This document shows, in pieces, positions 1 to 11,769 of a DNA stretch of 64,000 nt; position 1 is the stretch's first letter; every line of letters starts with the position of its first letter. The translations under genes were made by a program, and so were the position numbers. The notes under the pieces are model-generated. The model did no database searches, was not told the origin of the DNA, and saw only the letters and a program-made list of their open reading frames with translations. Origin of the DNA: Symsagittifera roscoffensis (taxonomy: Eukaryota > Xenacoelomorpha > Acoela > Convolutidae); the NCBI RefSeq assembly GCF_963678635.1, contig NC_087063.1, positions 23,134,701 to 23,198,700 on the forward strand, read 5' to 3'.

Positions 1-1775
1 GGCGACGACTTTGATCAAGAAAGAAAGAACTGAAAGACTGGGACAGACCTCAGAGCGTTCCGAGGCTAATGCGAGAGAAAAGCTGTCGCTTAAAAGCTCG
101 CTAAGTCGGAGAGCAAGAGCGATGCCCGGAGAAAAGAGCAATTCTCACTGGCCAAACAAAGTAGAAATGCAATGATGTCGAGCACAAGTCCCAAAGAAGA
201 AATTTTAAAACGAAAATGAAAAATAGTTTGAAGACAATATACGATGACCGCATGGCCTCGTCTTTTTGGTGTGTCTGTTCTCGAGCCAGATCCAGAGGGA
301 CTCTGACGCATATCGATAGTCGATTCCGACCGAGCCGTTACAGTCAGGTCACCCGCATGTAGAACACTTCATCATTTACGAGGAACTCCACTGACTCCTC
401 ATCATACGGTACCACTTCATCTATTATAAAGATGCATCCTCTCGACTCCTTTCCCAGCTCTAACAACACTACTTTCACATGTGCTGGCCACTTCAGTTTC
501 ACGGATCATCCGCTGGTGAGTATACGTTAATCCAAATATCGGGTTTTTGAGATGAGGGGCTTCAATTTTTTTTCCGCTACAAGCGTCGGAAAACTGAACA
601 CAAACGTATGCATCGCTGCGAAATTCTAGCCGATGAAACGCGGCTCTATTCCTTTGCTCCATATCCGCATCCTCTCTTCAACGTCCTGAGCTGCTCCGAT
701 GCGAGGGGCAAGAACTGGCGATGTGATTCCTAGCAGCATCCTCCGTATCGGTGGGTATCGATTACACTGGTTCGGCAACAGCTGGAGCCAGCTAGCCACT
801 CCTGCTAGTTCTCTTTTACCTGAGCATATCTTTCCGGCTAGATCGGGACTGCATCGTTTCTCCTGAATACTTCACTACTGGGCATAAAACCCAGAACTTG
901 GGGTTGAATCGGACGTTGGCCAAGTTTTCACCGCCCACCCTGCATTTGAAATGATTGTTGAATCCATAAACATCCAGCCAGGTTCGGCTATACTTCCATA
1001 TTGCCGGGTGTCACTGGCCACTCCCCCTAACTCCTGCTGCTCGACCCAAATCGGCACCGAGCAGTCCACTGCAGAAACTAGGTTGGCATACAGCACTGAG
1101 ATTCTATACGCTTTCAGCTGCACATCGGGAAACAAGTTTTACATCAACGGTCTACATACTAGAGTGACGATTTCTCTTGCGGCTTTTCTTGCAGTTATTC
1201 GTCTACATTTCTTGTGGTTATTCGCATCTTTGCGATGGTCTTGTTTTCTCCGGTCAGACTACTCATGTGCTAGAGGAGACTTTGAATCAGTAGCGTCCTC
1301 CACTCTTCGATAGGAAGCGGTTTCCAACTGCATTTTGATATCCCGGCTTGATCCCAGTAGTCGCTCTGTGTAACGCAAGTGCACAAACATGTCACCCAGT
1401 CGACCATAACTCATTGTGATCAACGTGAGAAACCCAATCAACCTCAGGTCAGTCCGCAAAAGCCTTAGCAAAGAGGACAACGGGCCCTTTCACAAACTTT
1501 AATGGCCAAACGTTACATAAAATGCCTATACCAGGCCAATCAACAATTTCCTAACTTCTCTCACTAAGCTTGCAATTTAGAGTCTGGAAGTTCTTGGATA
1601 GCACGTGGTGAAAAAGATGTGGTCGATCCCACTGCCATTCTCTCGTACTGCGCTCTTGTTGTCAATATAACCACTTGGAAATTTCTCGAAGGACATCTTA
1701 CAATTCTACAAATTACAATTACCTCATTATGAACTGTATCGAGCAAAAAGTGAAATAAGTAAAAAGGTTTATCCA
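1..1775. other. Unidentified repeat DNA, broken ORFs on both strands
   Basis: No recognisable domain. Short open stretches occur on both strands (951-1313 on + and 875-1135 on - overlap), and stop codons interrupt every frame. The sequence is GC-richer and more codon-like than the AT-rich DNA to the right, so it may be an old, frameshifted coding remnant of a mobile element. The adjacent LINE endonuclease remnant makes that plausible but not proven. A duplicate lies at 9542-11316. Confidence 0.4.
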
Positions 1776-1779
1776 AGCA

Positions 1780-2228
1780 CGGTGGTGTTCTGATAGGAGT
1801 GAATCATTCTATCAAACCTGAGCAATTAGATTTGAGTTGTTTACCCAGCATAGTAAATCAGGAAACCGTTATGGTCAAATGTTGGTCTGGTACCGCTTGC
1901 TATCTTCTATGCTGCATTTATAATCCCGCTGAATATAGCCTATACATAGTTCCCCTGAACGACTTTAAGGCCCTAGTGAACTTTATTTTGAGCATGTCAA
2001 ACGATGCGAGATTCTTCTTAGGTGACTTCAACTTTCCTAAAATTAACTTGGCTTTTGGACCCTTATGAGACTTCGATTGTCGAAAAACTAGATGAGCTTT
2101 ATCTCACACAATTGATTGATTTCAGAACTACTAGCTTCACATTTTGCATAAACTCCAAAATCATGCCTGCAGCCTGCTCTTTTTTGCCTAATAGGGTTTT
2201 CAAGTATACGTGTATCTCTTTCGTCTAA
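1780..2228 (+). pseudogene. LINE apurinic-type endonuclease remnant, copy 1
   Basis: The translation begins HGGVLIGVN and contains CIYNPAEYS and, at 2021-2038, GDFNFP. These match conserved blocks of the APE-type endonuclease of non-LTR retrotransposons, which nicks target DNA to prime reverse transcription. The reading passes from the frame ending at 2068 to an overlapping frame (2022-2228, with DPYETSIVEKL), so a frameshift near 2050 breaks the gene. The N-terminal part and all of the RT are missing or unrecognisable. It is a dead fragment. Its near-identical duplicate is at 11321-11769. Confidence 0.7.
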
Positions 2229-3199
2229 TAGTTGCTCTCTTTGGCTTAATAGATTTTTGAAGAATAGGTGTATCCGCTGGTGCGTGCTCGAGAGCGTCAT
2301 CACCCAGCGAGCGCACCATTGGCGATAGACGAAACCACGCGTTGGTATGAGGCTTCTTCCTTAAGGCCAGTACCTTGAGTTCCTCTTCTAAAGATGTTTA
2401 ACTACGTCTCATCATAATCCGCTGTGTTTTCTTCTAGTACCAAACCTATCCTAACCATAGGTCATTCGCCACCTGTTGCACCAGCTCGTGATCATCGTTC
2501 TTTCCTGGTCTCAATTTCAGCAAGCTGGCGCAATTGGGTAGTTCCAATGCCAGTACAACATCCAAATCAACCCGCGTCGTGCTGTGATCGCGCGTCGTGA
2601 GCATTTGATATGTCCGACGAACGGCAGGGAGTTTTGATCGGACAGGGTAGTATGTATTTAGATCAAAAGTTCTACTCGGCGCGGGAATCATCACTCTTCC
2701 GCAAGCAGGGCTCTATCGTGTCCACCAACTGCAAGGTTTTGGCTGTGAGGCATATCCAGGTGATAACACGAAAATGTTTTTCACAACATTCCTTGTGAAA
2801 CATTGCTGTATCGACGTTTTCGCCTCCGTCATGACCTCAGTACTTATTGCCTATGAAAAGAGCCAAATGTTTAAGACGAAAGGACCAGTACTTTTAAATC
2901 TTAGTTTTAAACAATTTCTGGACAACCCAACAAAGAAAAAATTGATAAAAACTGAGAAAACTTCTACAAACAACATCGACTTGTGCACCTGGCATGTATA
3001 GTGCTCCTGATGATTTTGCAATCAACGCGAAAAACTCAAGCCAGTTGACGAGAAGAACGTCAGCGCCAGGTTAGGCAAAGCGAGAGTAGTAGTGAAGCTG
3101 GCGTTTGATGCAAAATTTTGGCCGTCAGTTTTCACTTCATTATACATGCGTACAGAAAGAATTCAAGCACAGTGAATGAAACCCTCAAAAACTAAAACA
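2229..3199. other. No recognised gene between LINE and PLE remnants
   Basis: Short ORFs here (2446-2694 on -, 2774-3001 on +) match nothing I recognise. Base composition shifts from mixed to AT-rich near 2780, which may mark the boundary between the LINE-derived block and the flank of the Penelope-like element. Duplicated at 11770-12741. Confidence 0.4.
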
Positions 3200-5197
3200 A
3201 AAAACACTCAGACAAGATAGACCGTTAGGCAAAGAATGGGACAGTTCGGTAATAGCTTTAATGGACAATGATTTACCAAGGTGGGCGCAAGAAATTTTAT
3301 CCCTGGGACCCAAACACCCGGTTAGGGATAAAATCAAAGAAATTCTTTTTTTGGCTCTTGTTGATACTTTTTTAATTCAATTGAAAAATTGGAAGGTAAC
3401 AGGGCAGTCGTTGTGTGAGATTGAAGCATCAGCTAAAGCCTATGAAAAGCGAGTGAAACAGACACTCTCTGATAGAGGGCTAGAAAAAGCTTTAAAAAAT
3501 TTCAAAAACCATGATCTTTTTCCGTGCCATTTGATAAAAATGGTTTTGTTTTGTATCATGAAAAAAGACCTATACGAAGCCAAATTTTTGGAACGTTTAC
3601 AATTAGATCAAATTAAGTAAATAAATAACACTGTTGATTCGGTGGGGTTAAAAACTGAGAAAAAACATTAACAAAAAGCTGTTAAGGTCTGAAAAAGAAC
3701 ATTGACATAAGTGAAGATTTATACACCAAAATGAGGTCAACCAGGAATCAATCAGCTCTCTAGTACGGCTTAGCAAAGGTACACAAAAAGACAAACCACT
3801 GAGTCCTGTTCTCTGCCTGGAAGTTCAAATGAAGAATTGATCAAAATTTTGGCCAATTTTTTTTGAAAAAATTGAGAGAGCGATCATAGAAACAAACAAA
3901 CAAGAAGCACGAAAACTTTATCAGCAAGAGAAATCCCGGACATTGCACGCAATACTATGAAGAGATTAATAAACCTTTTTGTAGCTTGAACCTTTTTTAA
4001 GTGCAATGACATGTGTTATACACAGAAGAATGGTTTGGCTATGGGAGCTTTTTTGCAGTCATACTGGCAAATTTGTGGATGGAAGAGTTCGAACCTGTAT
4101 TGAGGAAAATTATTCCCAAAAATTGCAAGTTCAGTGATGATCTAAATTGCATCTGTCAAGAATGTAGGAAAAAAGTTAGAAACAGATAGAAAGGTGTTGA
4201 ATGTGAAAGCTGTTCATCTTGGTTTCACCAAAAATGTGGTAAGCTCCAAGAAATGGAATATAGAAAATAGCTAATACTTGGTTTTTTCCGGCTTGCTGTG
4301 AGTTAAGAGAAAAAAACCAATAGTTAGAGGAAATTAAATTCTTTCTGAGATATGTAGATGATATCATGAGAACTGTATAAGAAGATCCAGAAGAAATTTT
4401 AGACACGGCAAATAAGTTACATCCTTATTTTTAGTTTACTTTAGCAAAGGCTAAGGCGAAGGGCAACTTTGCCTTTCCTGACATTAACGTTAACGTGGAC
4501 ACACGTGAAACCGTAATCTTTGGATTGTCTCAAAAACCAACTGATAAAGGGACAATTTTAAATTTAGGAGCTCCACTCCATTTTAAGAAGAACAAAATAG
4601 AAGGCGCAGTTCCTCAAATATTTAGAAATTCCTCAATTTGGAATAAGTGGATCGTGGATTGATAAAATTGTTTCAAAACCCATTGAGAGACTCATCAAGG
4701 CAAAAACCGACAAAAGTCTTGTTAAGGACCTACATCAAGGAAGTATAGATAATATAGGCTTAACACCCATGATGGTGATGCAGTACCGAGGTAATGAAAG
4801 TCTGATATTTCGAAATAAGGTGCGGAACACAATCAAGGCATCAATTTTTTTCAGGAAGCTGAAAAACTCCCTTAAAGTCTTCTTTTTTGAGTGAATTAAA
4901 ATCAGAATTGGCTTACAAGATTTCATGTTGTGGATGTAACTTCACCTGTTTGGCCAAACGGTTCGACATCTAACCACTAGAATTGACGAACACCGAAAAG
5001 AGGACTCACCCCTAGAACAACATCTAGGTGAGGGCACGAAATGAGGACACGAGCGCGGGAAGTCATGGGAGGTTATAGACCAAGCTAACAACAACGTCAA
5101 GATACTGACACCAGAAGCACTTCACATCTGGAAAGAGAATCTGAGAATAAACACGAGCGATGGGTTCAGGAGCAGGGAACTGACCCTGAAGTTATAG
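3200..5197 (+). pseudogene. Penelope-like element (PLE), copy 1, inactivated
   Basis: The open part 3261-3620 carries the N-terminal block LSLGPKHPVRDK ... CEIEASAKAYEKRVKQT ... DRG, typical of Penelope-like RT proteins. After stops and frameshifts, further PLE blocks follow in order: GLAMGA (RT motif B, 4032-4049), a PHD-like cysteine/histidine cluster (about 4148-4245; CQEC ... CESCSSWFHQKC), FLRYVDDI (motif C, YVDD at 4351-4362), and a KLKxxL block near 4857. A GIY-YIG-like endonuclease end follows (TTRIDEHRKEDSP, then LRINTSD...SRELTLK, stop at 5195). PLEs copy RNA to DNA and cut target DNA with the GIY-YIG domain. Many stops (for example TAG inside the finger) make this copy dead. Copy 2 is at 12742-14739. 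Confidence 0.82.
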
Positions 5198-5264
5198 TTC
5201 CGAAAACAAATTTTTGTCTAATACAAAATTAAATCAGTTTCGAAATCTAAAAATTGACTAGTTT

Positions 5265-6655
5265 CGAAATTGGAAAATGGGACAAAACGATAAATTGAAC
5301 GTAATATTTTTGCACGTTCAACAAAAGAATTTTTTCAGTTTAAGCTATTTGCATATTGCAGTGGGTAAGGTTTTTTGAAATTCCAGCTCAAAATTAGTTT
5401 TATTTCCTCAAGTTTGAAATTAGCAACCCAATATTTGGATGCTGCCACGGCTTCACCTGTTGTTGCGATTTTGGCCTCCATATATGAGTAATCAAATCTT
5501 TTTATTTTACGTGATACGGGATTTTTTTCGAGATTTTTCAAAAAAAACTTTGAAAATGTAATATTAAAAAAAAGTTCACAAAGTTTGAAACTCTCAACCT
5601 TGTAGTTGGGTACTGCCAGGGTGCTCTCAGTGGTTGAGATTTTTGCCTCTAATAGTTTCGAAATTGGAAAATGGGACAAAACGAAAAATTGAACGTAATA
5701 TTTTTGCATGTTCAACAAAAGAATTTTTTCAGTTTAAGCTATATAGCATATTGCAGTGGGTAAGGTTTTTTGAAATTCCAGCTCAAAATTAGTTTTATTT
5801 CCTCAAGTATTTCCTCCCCGCGCTATCTTCCTAATTTTCGAGGTATGACGTGTTTCATGGTTTCTTTTTAATTTTCCAGAACATTTGAATGAATTTCTCA
5901 ACCTTGTAGTTCGGCGCTGTGAAGGTACTCTCACGGTTTTCATGTTGCAAGTTTTGCGTCCCAATGCGACTGCTCTAATGCTTTCAGTTTCTGCGATGTG
6001 ACATTTGCAGTGTTTTTTTAAAAATGGTTTTTAAGAATTTAGATTTAATAATGTTTTACGTTCTGATATCTGGGGCTTTATCAGAGCACTCCTGAGGGCT
6101 GAAAACTTTTAGTTCTAGTTCGACTGCTTGAATCCTCCGCGTTTTCGAGATTTAAGGTTTTGATGGTTTTTCGAAAAAAATTTCAGATAACCTAAATTTA
6201 ATTTTGCGTTGTTTGTGGTATTCGTAACCATAATTTTGGGGGCTAACAGAGTTTTCTCTGAGATTGCAAATCTCGCCTCCATTATTGAGTGCTTCGTAGT
6301 TCTCAAGATATGGTACTTTTCTTGGTTTTTTCAAAAGAAGTAATCAGAAAACTTCAATTTGAATCTTCTCAAAAATCGAAGTTTCTGACACTCTAGTTGG
6401 CTACTGCCAGTACCCTCAGAAGTTGCAAATCTTGCGTGCAAAAGCGATTGCTCAATATTTTCCAGAATGTGAGGTTTTTCTGTCCTTTTAAAAATTTTCA
6501 TTAAACTTCGATTAAAAAAATCACAAAATTGTATAGTGTTTCAAAATTAAAAAAAAAACTTGACAAGCTTTTCAAAAAAAAATAAAATTGCCAATCTGTA
6601 ATTAGGTGCTGTCAGCGTACACTCAAAGTATGCAAATTTTATTTCCAATATATAC
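5265..6655. repeat. Degenerate ~160-bp tandem repeat, array unit 1
   Basis: A diverged motif, roughly GTTGGGTRCTGYCAGRGT followed by CTCTCAGWGRTTGCAAAT and TTTGCCTCC, recurs near 5433, 5601, 5905, 6071, 6235, 6394 and 6601. The spacing is ~160 bp except for one 304-bp step. That step contains a second copy of a ~150-bp block (5265-5416 repeated at 5659-5808). Every PLE/RT module in the window has this satellite-like block between its two elements. It has no coding potential. Confidence 0.75.
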
Positions 6656-7124
6656 CGTTTTCGAAGCACCGGAGGTTTAATTCGAAGCGCCGCTAGCTTA
6701 GTTTATTTCGATGATATAATAATAGAATGTATCAGAAAATTAGAACTGATGATTTATTTTTGATGTAATTTTGGCGCGAACATCAATTTTGGAAAATTCC
6801 GATTGCTTGAATTTTTATGATTTTGTTGAGACATTGTCTTAGGTTATTTTTATGATCGATGATCGTTTTATTAAATTTTAATACTTTTAAAATTGATGAT
6901 GCACAAAAGAGACAAATTAGAAAAAGGGCCTTCCTTCCGTTTAGTTACGGTTGTGCACAAGCTGGATATGGCCCATACCAGCATTACATAAAAACATCAA
7001 TAAACAATATTGCCGGATTAAAATCAAGTCAACTTTTAATGCCCTGTCATTTATTGTATTTACTTCAACCGTCCCTCCTCTATAATAGCACTTTTGTAAT
7101 TGTCTATAAATTGCGTCTTACGCA
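6656..7124. other. Conserved non-coding spacer of the repeat module
   Basis: This block (motif ACCGGAGGTTTAATTCGAAG at about 6670, then the ATGATCGATGATCG segment near 6853) is present in all five modules. It lies downstream of the C-terminal coding region of the - strand RT element and is probably its 3' untranslated part. The 6859-7200 ORF on + looks incidental. Confidence 0.45.
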
Positions 7125-7629
7125 GTGGTTTGCACCCTTGTATATAAAAGATAGCGCTCCTGAGCAGCGCGAAGCTTGTCTTAGTTTTTATATAGTATAA
7201 TGTTTCTGAGCAGCTTTCATGCCTTTTTTCTAAATTTTTCAGCTATGCGCTGCATTTTCCGCTTAGCTGCTGGTGTGGCACCACCAGTGCAGCCAAAATT
7301 GAGCGGGCAGAATCTGTTCTGTTTGACTCAAAGAACTCTGCTGGTACTTTGAGTTTTTCAGTGATTCGTGGTACTTATAGGGGTCTTTCAGTAATCACTA
7401 ATCTTCGTGAAGTTTTTTCGTGCGGGTTGAAGACTTTGACAACAAAGAAGGTTCGGCTAAATCTTGAACCCCATAACCCATTTGCTCTTACATCTAGCCG
7501 ATCGTCTTCATCAGTTCTGAGTGAACTGTTGACAAAAGTCTCGCCTTGCAACGACTGAAGTTTCAGCTCGATTTTAACATCATAGCAAACCTCGCTCATG
7601 AGGTTGGCAAAGGTATCGCTTATTTCGTC
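7125..7629 (-). pseudogene. PHD-RT retroelement, C-terminal fragment, array unit 1
   Basis: On the - strand, 7599-7375 reads MSEVCYDVKIELKLQ ... RLDVRANGLWGSRFSRTFF ... KVFNPH. This is the C-terminal domain of the RT element found more fully at 28700-31696. The pattern (RLD, then FFxVKVFNP) resembles the restriction-enzyme-like endonuclease of early-branching non-LTR elements. An Asp expected in FFDV is Val here. The following segment ends in CTGGATGxxPADK-like residues and an LRAAQ block. The fragment is cut off at ~7629 by the tandem-duplication junction, so RT and finger are absent. Confidence 0.7.
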
Positions 7630-7779
7630 ATAAAGTTTCTCAAAGACTACCGAGCCGATCTTAATAGTTTTGGTACTATCAGTCGATGTTTCTGCTCATT
7701 TTTTTCATATCTGTTTTCTCATTAAATGGTTAGGGAAAGAATTTTTTTTGGAATTTGTCAGTTTGGAGGGTTCAAAATA

Positions 7780-8280
7780 AAGGAACCCTCCGAGCGGAAG
7801 AAATGCGTATAAAGTTTTCATTTTAACCTACAAGGATTTTTGACCTGCTCAACTAACCTTGTTTCAAGCAAATTAAGTCGCAACCGGAGGTTTTCGCCCG
7901 GAAAACACACTTGATTTCGTAATTTTGGGGAACCCTCCGAAGTAACCCTTGGGAGTCAGTTCAGCACCTCAGTAAACCTCCAAAATTTTAGGGAACCCTC
8001 CGAAGTAGTTAAAAGGAACTCTTCGAGTAATTTTAGCCTGTTTGAAGTCACTTTGACACCAGCTGGAGACACCTTCGAGGCAAATTGTTGAAAAGTCGGA
8101 CACTTTAAAGAAACCTCCGAAGGAACCCTCCGGAGTGTATTAAATCTCTTTATGACCCTCCTTAGCGATTTTATGGGAACCCTTTGAAGCAACTTAAGTG
8201 CCATAGGTATCCTCCGAAGTAACCCTACGAAGCAAGTAAAGCGTTTTAAGTACCCTCCGAACTAACTGAAGCCCCTTAAC
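7780..8280. repeat. Dispersed CCCTCCGAAG minisatellite
   Basis: A 10-15 bp motif close to AACCCTCCGAAGTAA recurs about a dozen times at irregular 25-60 bp intervals (for example 7785, 7930, 7995, 8120, 8210, 8220, 8250), with variants ending GAAGCAA, GAGTAA or GAACTAA. Confidence 0.7.
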
Positions 8281-8497
8281 AACCCTCATTAGCGGTATCC
8301 AAAGACACATCAAATACCCCTTTAGAGCTGAAATAGAAAGAAGACCACCTTCAGGTTGTGTATGTTAGAAGTAAGTAGACTAGTTGACCCGAACGTTTGT
8401 GGTCAATTTTGGTTTCAAAACTGGGTTCACCAGTGTACTCGAACACTTTTTTTACTGATATTTTGGTTGTGTGGTTGCCATGAGCTACTAGGTAGGA

Positions 8498-8772
8498 AAG
8501 CTCGGGCAATGAAAAACACATAGAAGCAGACCTCGATGAGTGAATTTGTTCCAAAACACTCACTTGAGAAGAAAATCTATTGCTTCCTACTCTCGTGCAC
8601 TTGGACTGTCCGAGTGTTGGAGAGCTTTTGCTTGGATTAAATCTTAAGCACACTTTTTTGATCAGAGGTTGCTTCGATCTTCTTAATAGGACAGTCGGGC
8701 AATCGCAAAACACATAGAAGAAGACTTCGGTGAGTGCGATAGCAAAAAGAAACTCACTTGAGAAGACCATTT
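8498..8772. repeat. Imperfect ~75-bp direct repeat
   Basis: The block 8500-8576 (CGGGCAAT ... AAAACACATAGAAG ... CTCACTTGAGAAGA) recurs at 8692-8767. The copies share order and length but differ at several bases. Confidence 0.7.
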
Positions 8773-11320
8773 TGCCATTTTGGCTTCGTTCATTTATAGT
8801 ACTCCAATTGAGGGAAGTTTTTTCTTCAAGACTAGGTTTTACTTCATTCTAACTAAAATATTTACTCCTTTCTTGTATTTTATTTTTACAAAATGCATAA
8901 ATTCAAAATTGACAGTGGTTTAATAAAACTACAGCGGTATTTGATACTGATAAGAGAGATAGTTCTCACTTTTAGGGTGTGTTTTTATATTATCGTTGAT
9001 TATATTTTTGTGTGTGTATTGATTATTATGCTATATTTTTTATAAATTATTAAAAGCTAAGCGTTTGGGCGAATGAAACTATCTCATCACTGGGCAAACC
9101 CGGTAATCAGTCTTAAGCTGAATTACATTCAAAAGAGGTTTTTTGAAGGAAACGAGCATTGATATATATTGTTTCTAAACTTGCGCACTGTCGTCAAAAT
9201 TTTCTGTGACGTCATTTATCAAAAAACATGGATAGAAAGGACTCATAAGGGAAGTATTTAGGTTATCAAGGCTTAGCACGGGTAGTAAGCAAAAATTACG
9301 GTCCAGACGTAGCCAATCCACTGTGAGCAGCACTTCTGCAATTGTCCTGTATGACATAATGAATGAGGTTGCAATGATCTGTTAGTGACCGGAGTGAAAG
9401 TACGCAGCAAAAAGGACGTAGATGGCAATGAAAAGCGAAGCGCCGAGGCCGGGTGCCGAACACATCGCAACCCGACCTCTTCGAGGAAGGCAAAGAAACG
9501 TTAATCCAACCCGACCACCATCATCATAGGGATCTTGAAGGATCCGGCGACGACTTTGATCAAGAAAGAACTGAAAGACTGGGACAGACCTCAGAGCGTT
9601 CCGAGGCTAATGCGAGAGAAAAGCTGTCGCTTAAAAGCTCGCTAAGTCGGAGAGCAAGAGCGATGCCCGGAGAAAAGAGCAATTCTCACTGGCCAAACAA
9701 AGTAGAAATGCAATGATGTCGAGCACAAGTCCCAAAGAAGAAATTTTAAAACGAAAATGAAAAATAGTTTGAAGACAATATACGATGACCGCATGGCCTC
9801 GTCTTTTTGGTGTGTCTGTTCTCGAGCCAGATCCAGAGGGACTCTGACGCATATCGATAGTCGATTCCGACCGAGCCGTTACAGTCAGGTCACCCGCATG
9901 TAGAACACTTCATCATTTACGAGGAACTCCACTGACTCCTCATCATACGGTACCACTTCATCTATTATAAAGATGCATCCTCTCGACTCCTTTCCCAGCT
10001 CTAACAACACTACTTTCACATGTGCTGGCCACTTCAGTTTCACGGATCATCCGCTGGTGAGTATACGTTAATCCAAATATCGGGTTTTTGAGATGAGGGG
10101 CTTCAATTTTTTTTCCGCTACAAGCGTCGGAAAACTGAACACAAACGTATGCATCGCTGCGAAATTCTAGCCGATGAAACGCGGCTCTATTCCTTTGCTC
10201 CATATCCGCATCCTCTCTTCAACGTCCTGAGCTGCTCCGATGCGAGGGGCAAGAACTGGCGATGTGATTCCCAGCAGCATCCTCCGTATCGGTGGGTATC
10301 GATTACACTGGTTCGGCAACAGCTGGAGCCAGCTAGCCACTCCTGCTAGTTCTCTTTTACCTGAGCATATCTTTCCGGCTAGATCGGGACTGCATCGTTT
10401 CTCCTGAATACTTCACTACTGGGCATAAAACCCAGAACTTGGGGTTGAATCGGACGTTGGCCAAGTTTTCACCGCCCACCCTGCATTTGAAATGATTGTT
10501 GAATCCATAAACATCCAGCCAGGTTCGGCTATACTTCCATATTGCCGGGTGTCACTGGCCACTCCCCCTAACTCCTGCTGCTCGACGCAAATCAGCACCG
10601 AGCAGTCCACTGCAGAAACTAGGTTGGCATACAGCACTGAGATTCTATACGCTTTCAGCTGCACATCGGGAAACAAGTTTTACATCAACGGTCTACATAC
10701 TAGAGTGACGATTTCTCTTGCGGCTTTTCTTGCAGTTATTCGTCTACATTTCTTGTGGTTATTCGCATCTTTGCGATGGTCTTGTTTTCTCCGGTCAGAC
10801 TACTCATGTGCTAGAGGAGACTTTGAATCAGTAGCGTCCTCCACTCTTCGATAGGAAGCGGTTTCCAACTGCATTTTGATATCCCGGCTTGATCCCAGTA
10901 GTCGCTCTGTGTAACGCAAGTGCACAAACATGTCACCCAGTCGACCATAACTCATTGTGATCAACGTGAGAAACCCAATCAACCTCAGGTCAGTCCGCAA
11001 AAGCCTTAGCAAAGAGGACAACGGGCCCTTTCACAAACTTTAATGGCCAAACGTTACATAAAATGCCTATACCAGGCCAATCAACAATTTCCTAACTTCT
11101 CTCACTAAGCTTGCAATTTAGAGTCTGGAAGTTCTTGGATAGCACGTGGTTAAAAAGATGTGGTCGATCCCACTGCCATTCTCTCGTACTGCGCTCTTGT
11201 TGTCAATATAACCACTTGGAAATTTCTCGAAGGACATCTTACAATTCTACAAATTACAATTACCTCATTATGAACTGTATCGAGCAAAAAGTGAAATAAG
11301 TAAAAAGGTTTATCCAAGCA

Positions 11321-11769
11321 CGGTGGTGTTCTGATAGGAGTGAATCATTCTATCAAACCTGAGCAATTAGATTTGAGCTGTTTACCCAGCATAGTAAATC
11401 AGGAAACCGTTATGGTCAAATGTTGGTCTTGTACCGCTTGCTATCTTCTATGCTGCATTTATAATCCCGCTGAATATAGCCTATACATAGTTCCCCTGAA
11501 CGACTTTAAGGCCCTAGTGAACTTTATTTTGAGCATGTCAAACGATGCGAGATTCTTCTTAGGTGACTTCAACTTTCCTAAAATTAACTTGGCTTTTGGA
11601 CCCTTATGAGACTTCGATTGTCGAAAAACTAGATGAGCTTTATCTCACACAATTGATTGATTTCAGAACTACTAGCTTCACATTTTGCATAAACTCCAAA
11701 ATCATGCCTGCAGCCTGCTCTTTTTTGCCTAATAGGGTTTTCAAGTATACGTGTATCTCTTTCGTCTAA
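11321..11769 (+). pseudogene. LINE apurinic-type endonuclease remnant, copy 2
   Basis: Near-identical to 1780-2228, with GDFNFP at 11562-11579 and the same frameshift after it. A G-to-T change turns one Gly of copy 1 into Cys. Both copies share the disabling frameshift, so the gene was dead before duplication. Confidence 0.7.

Larger units (their letters stand above)
1..7629. repeat. Left copy of ~9.54 kb tandem duplication
   Basis: Bases 1-7122 match 9542-16663 almost base for base, with only scattered substitutions and 1-4 bp indels (for example one extra AAGA near position 20). The offset is 9541-9542 throughout. The left copy runs on to about 7629 inside a retroelement fragment and then abuts sequence (7630-9541) that has no second copy here. 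The simplest reading is a tandem duplication with its junction at ~7629/7630. The near identity implies a recent event. Its true left end lies outside the window. Confidence 0.93.
7630..9541. other. Single-copy spacer inside the tandem duplication
   Basis: This stretch has no second copy in the window and no recognised gene. It holds a degenerate CCCTCCGAAG minisatellite (7780-8280), an imperfect direct repeat (8498-8772) and AT-rich DNA (8780-9060). The 8351-8770 - strand ORF spans the direct repeat and has no recognisable domain. The last ~90 bases lead into the repeat that also begins at position 1. Confidence 0.5.

Noticed and set aside
951-1313. 120-residue + strand ORF, also at 10492-10854
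   Set aside because: Overlaps an 86-residue ORF on the other strand, no domain recognised; conserved only because the whole 9.5 kb is duplicated.
5335-5718. 127-residue - strand ORF in the satellite, also at 14877-15257
   Set aside because: Spans two repeat units, contains low-complexity Lys/Phe runs, and is broken in other modules.
8351-8770. 139-residue - strand ORF
   Set aside because: Explained by a direct repeat in single-copy DNA; no domain and no neighbouring coding features. Kept as an observation only.
6656-9060. CRISPR array or bacterial mobile island
   Set aside because: Repeats are irregular and degenerate, with no constant spacer length; introns and eukaryotic elements exclude a prokaryotic origin.
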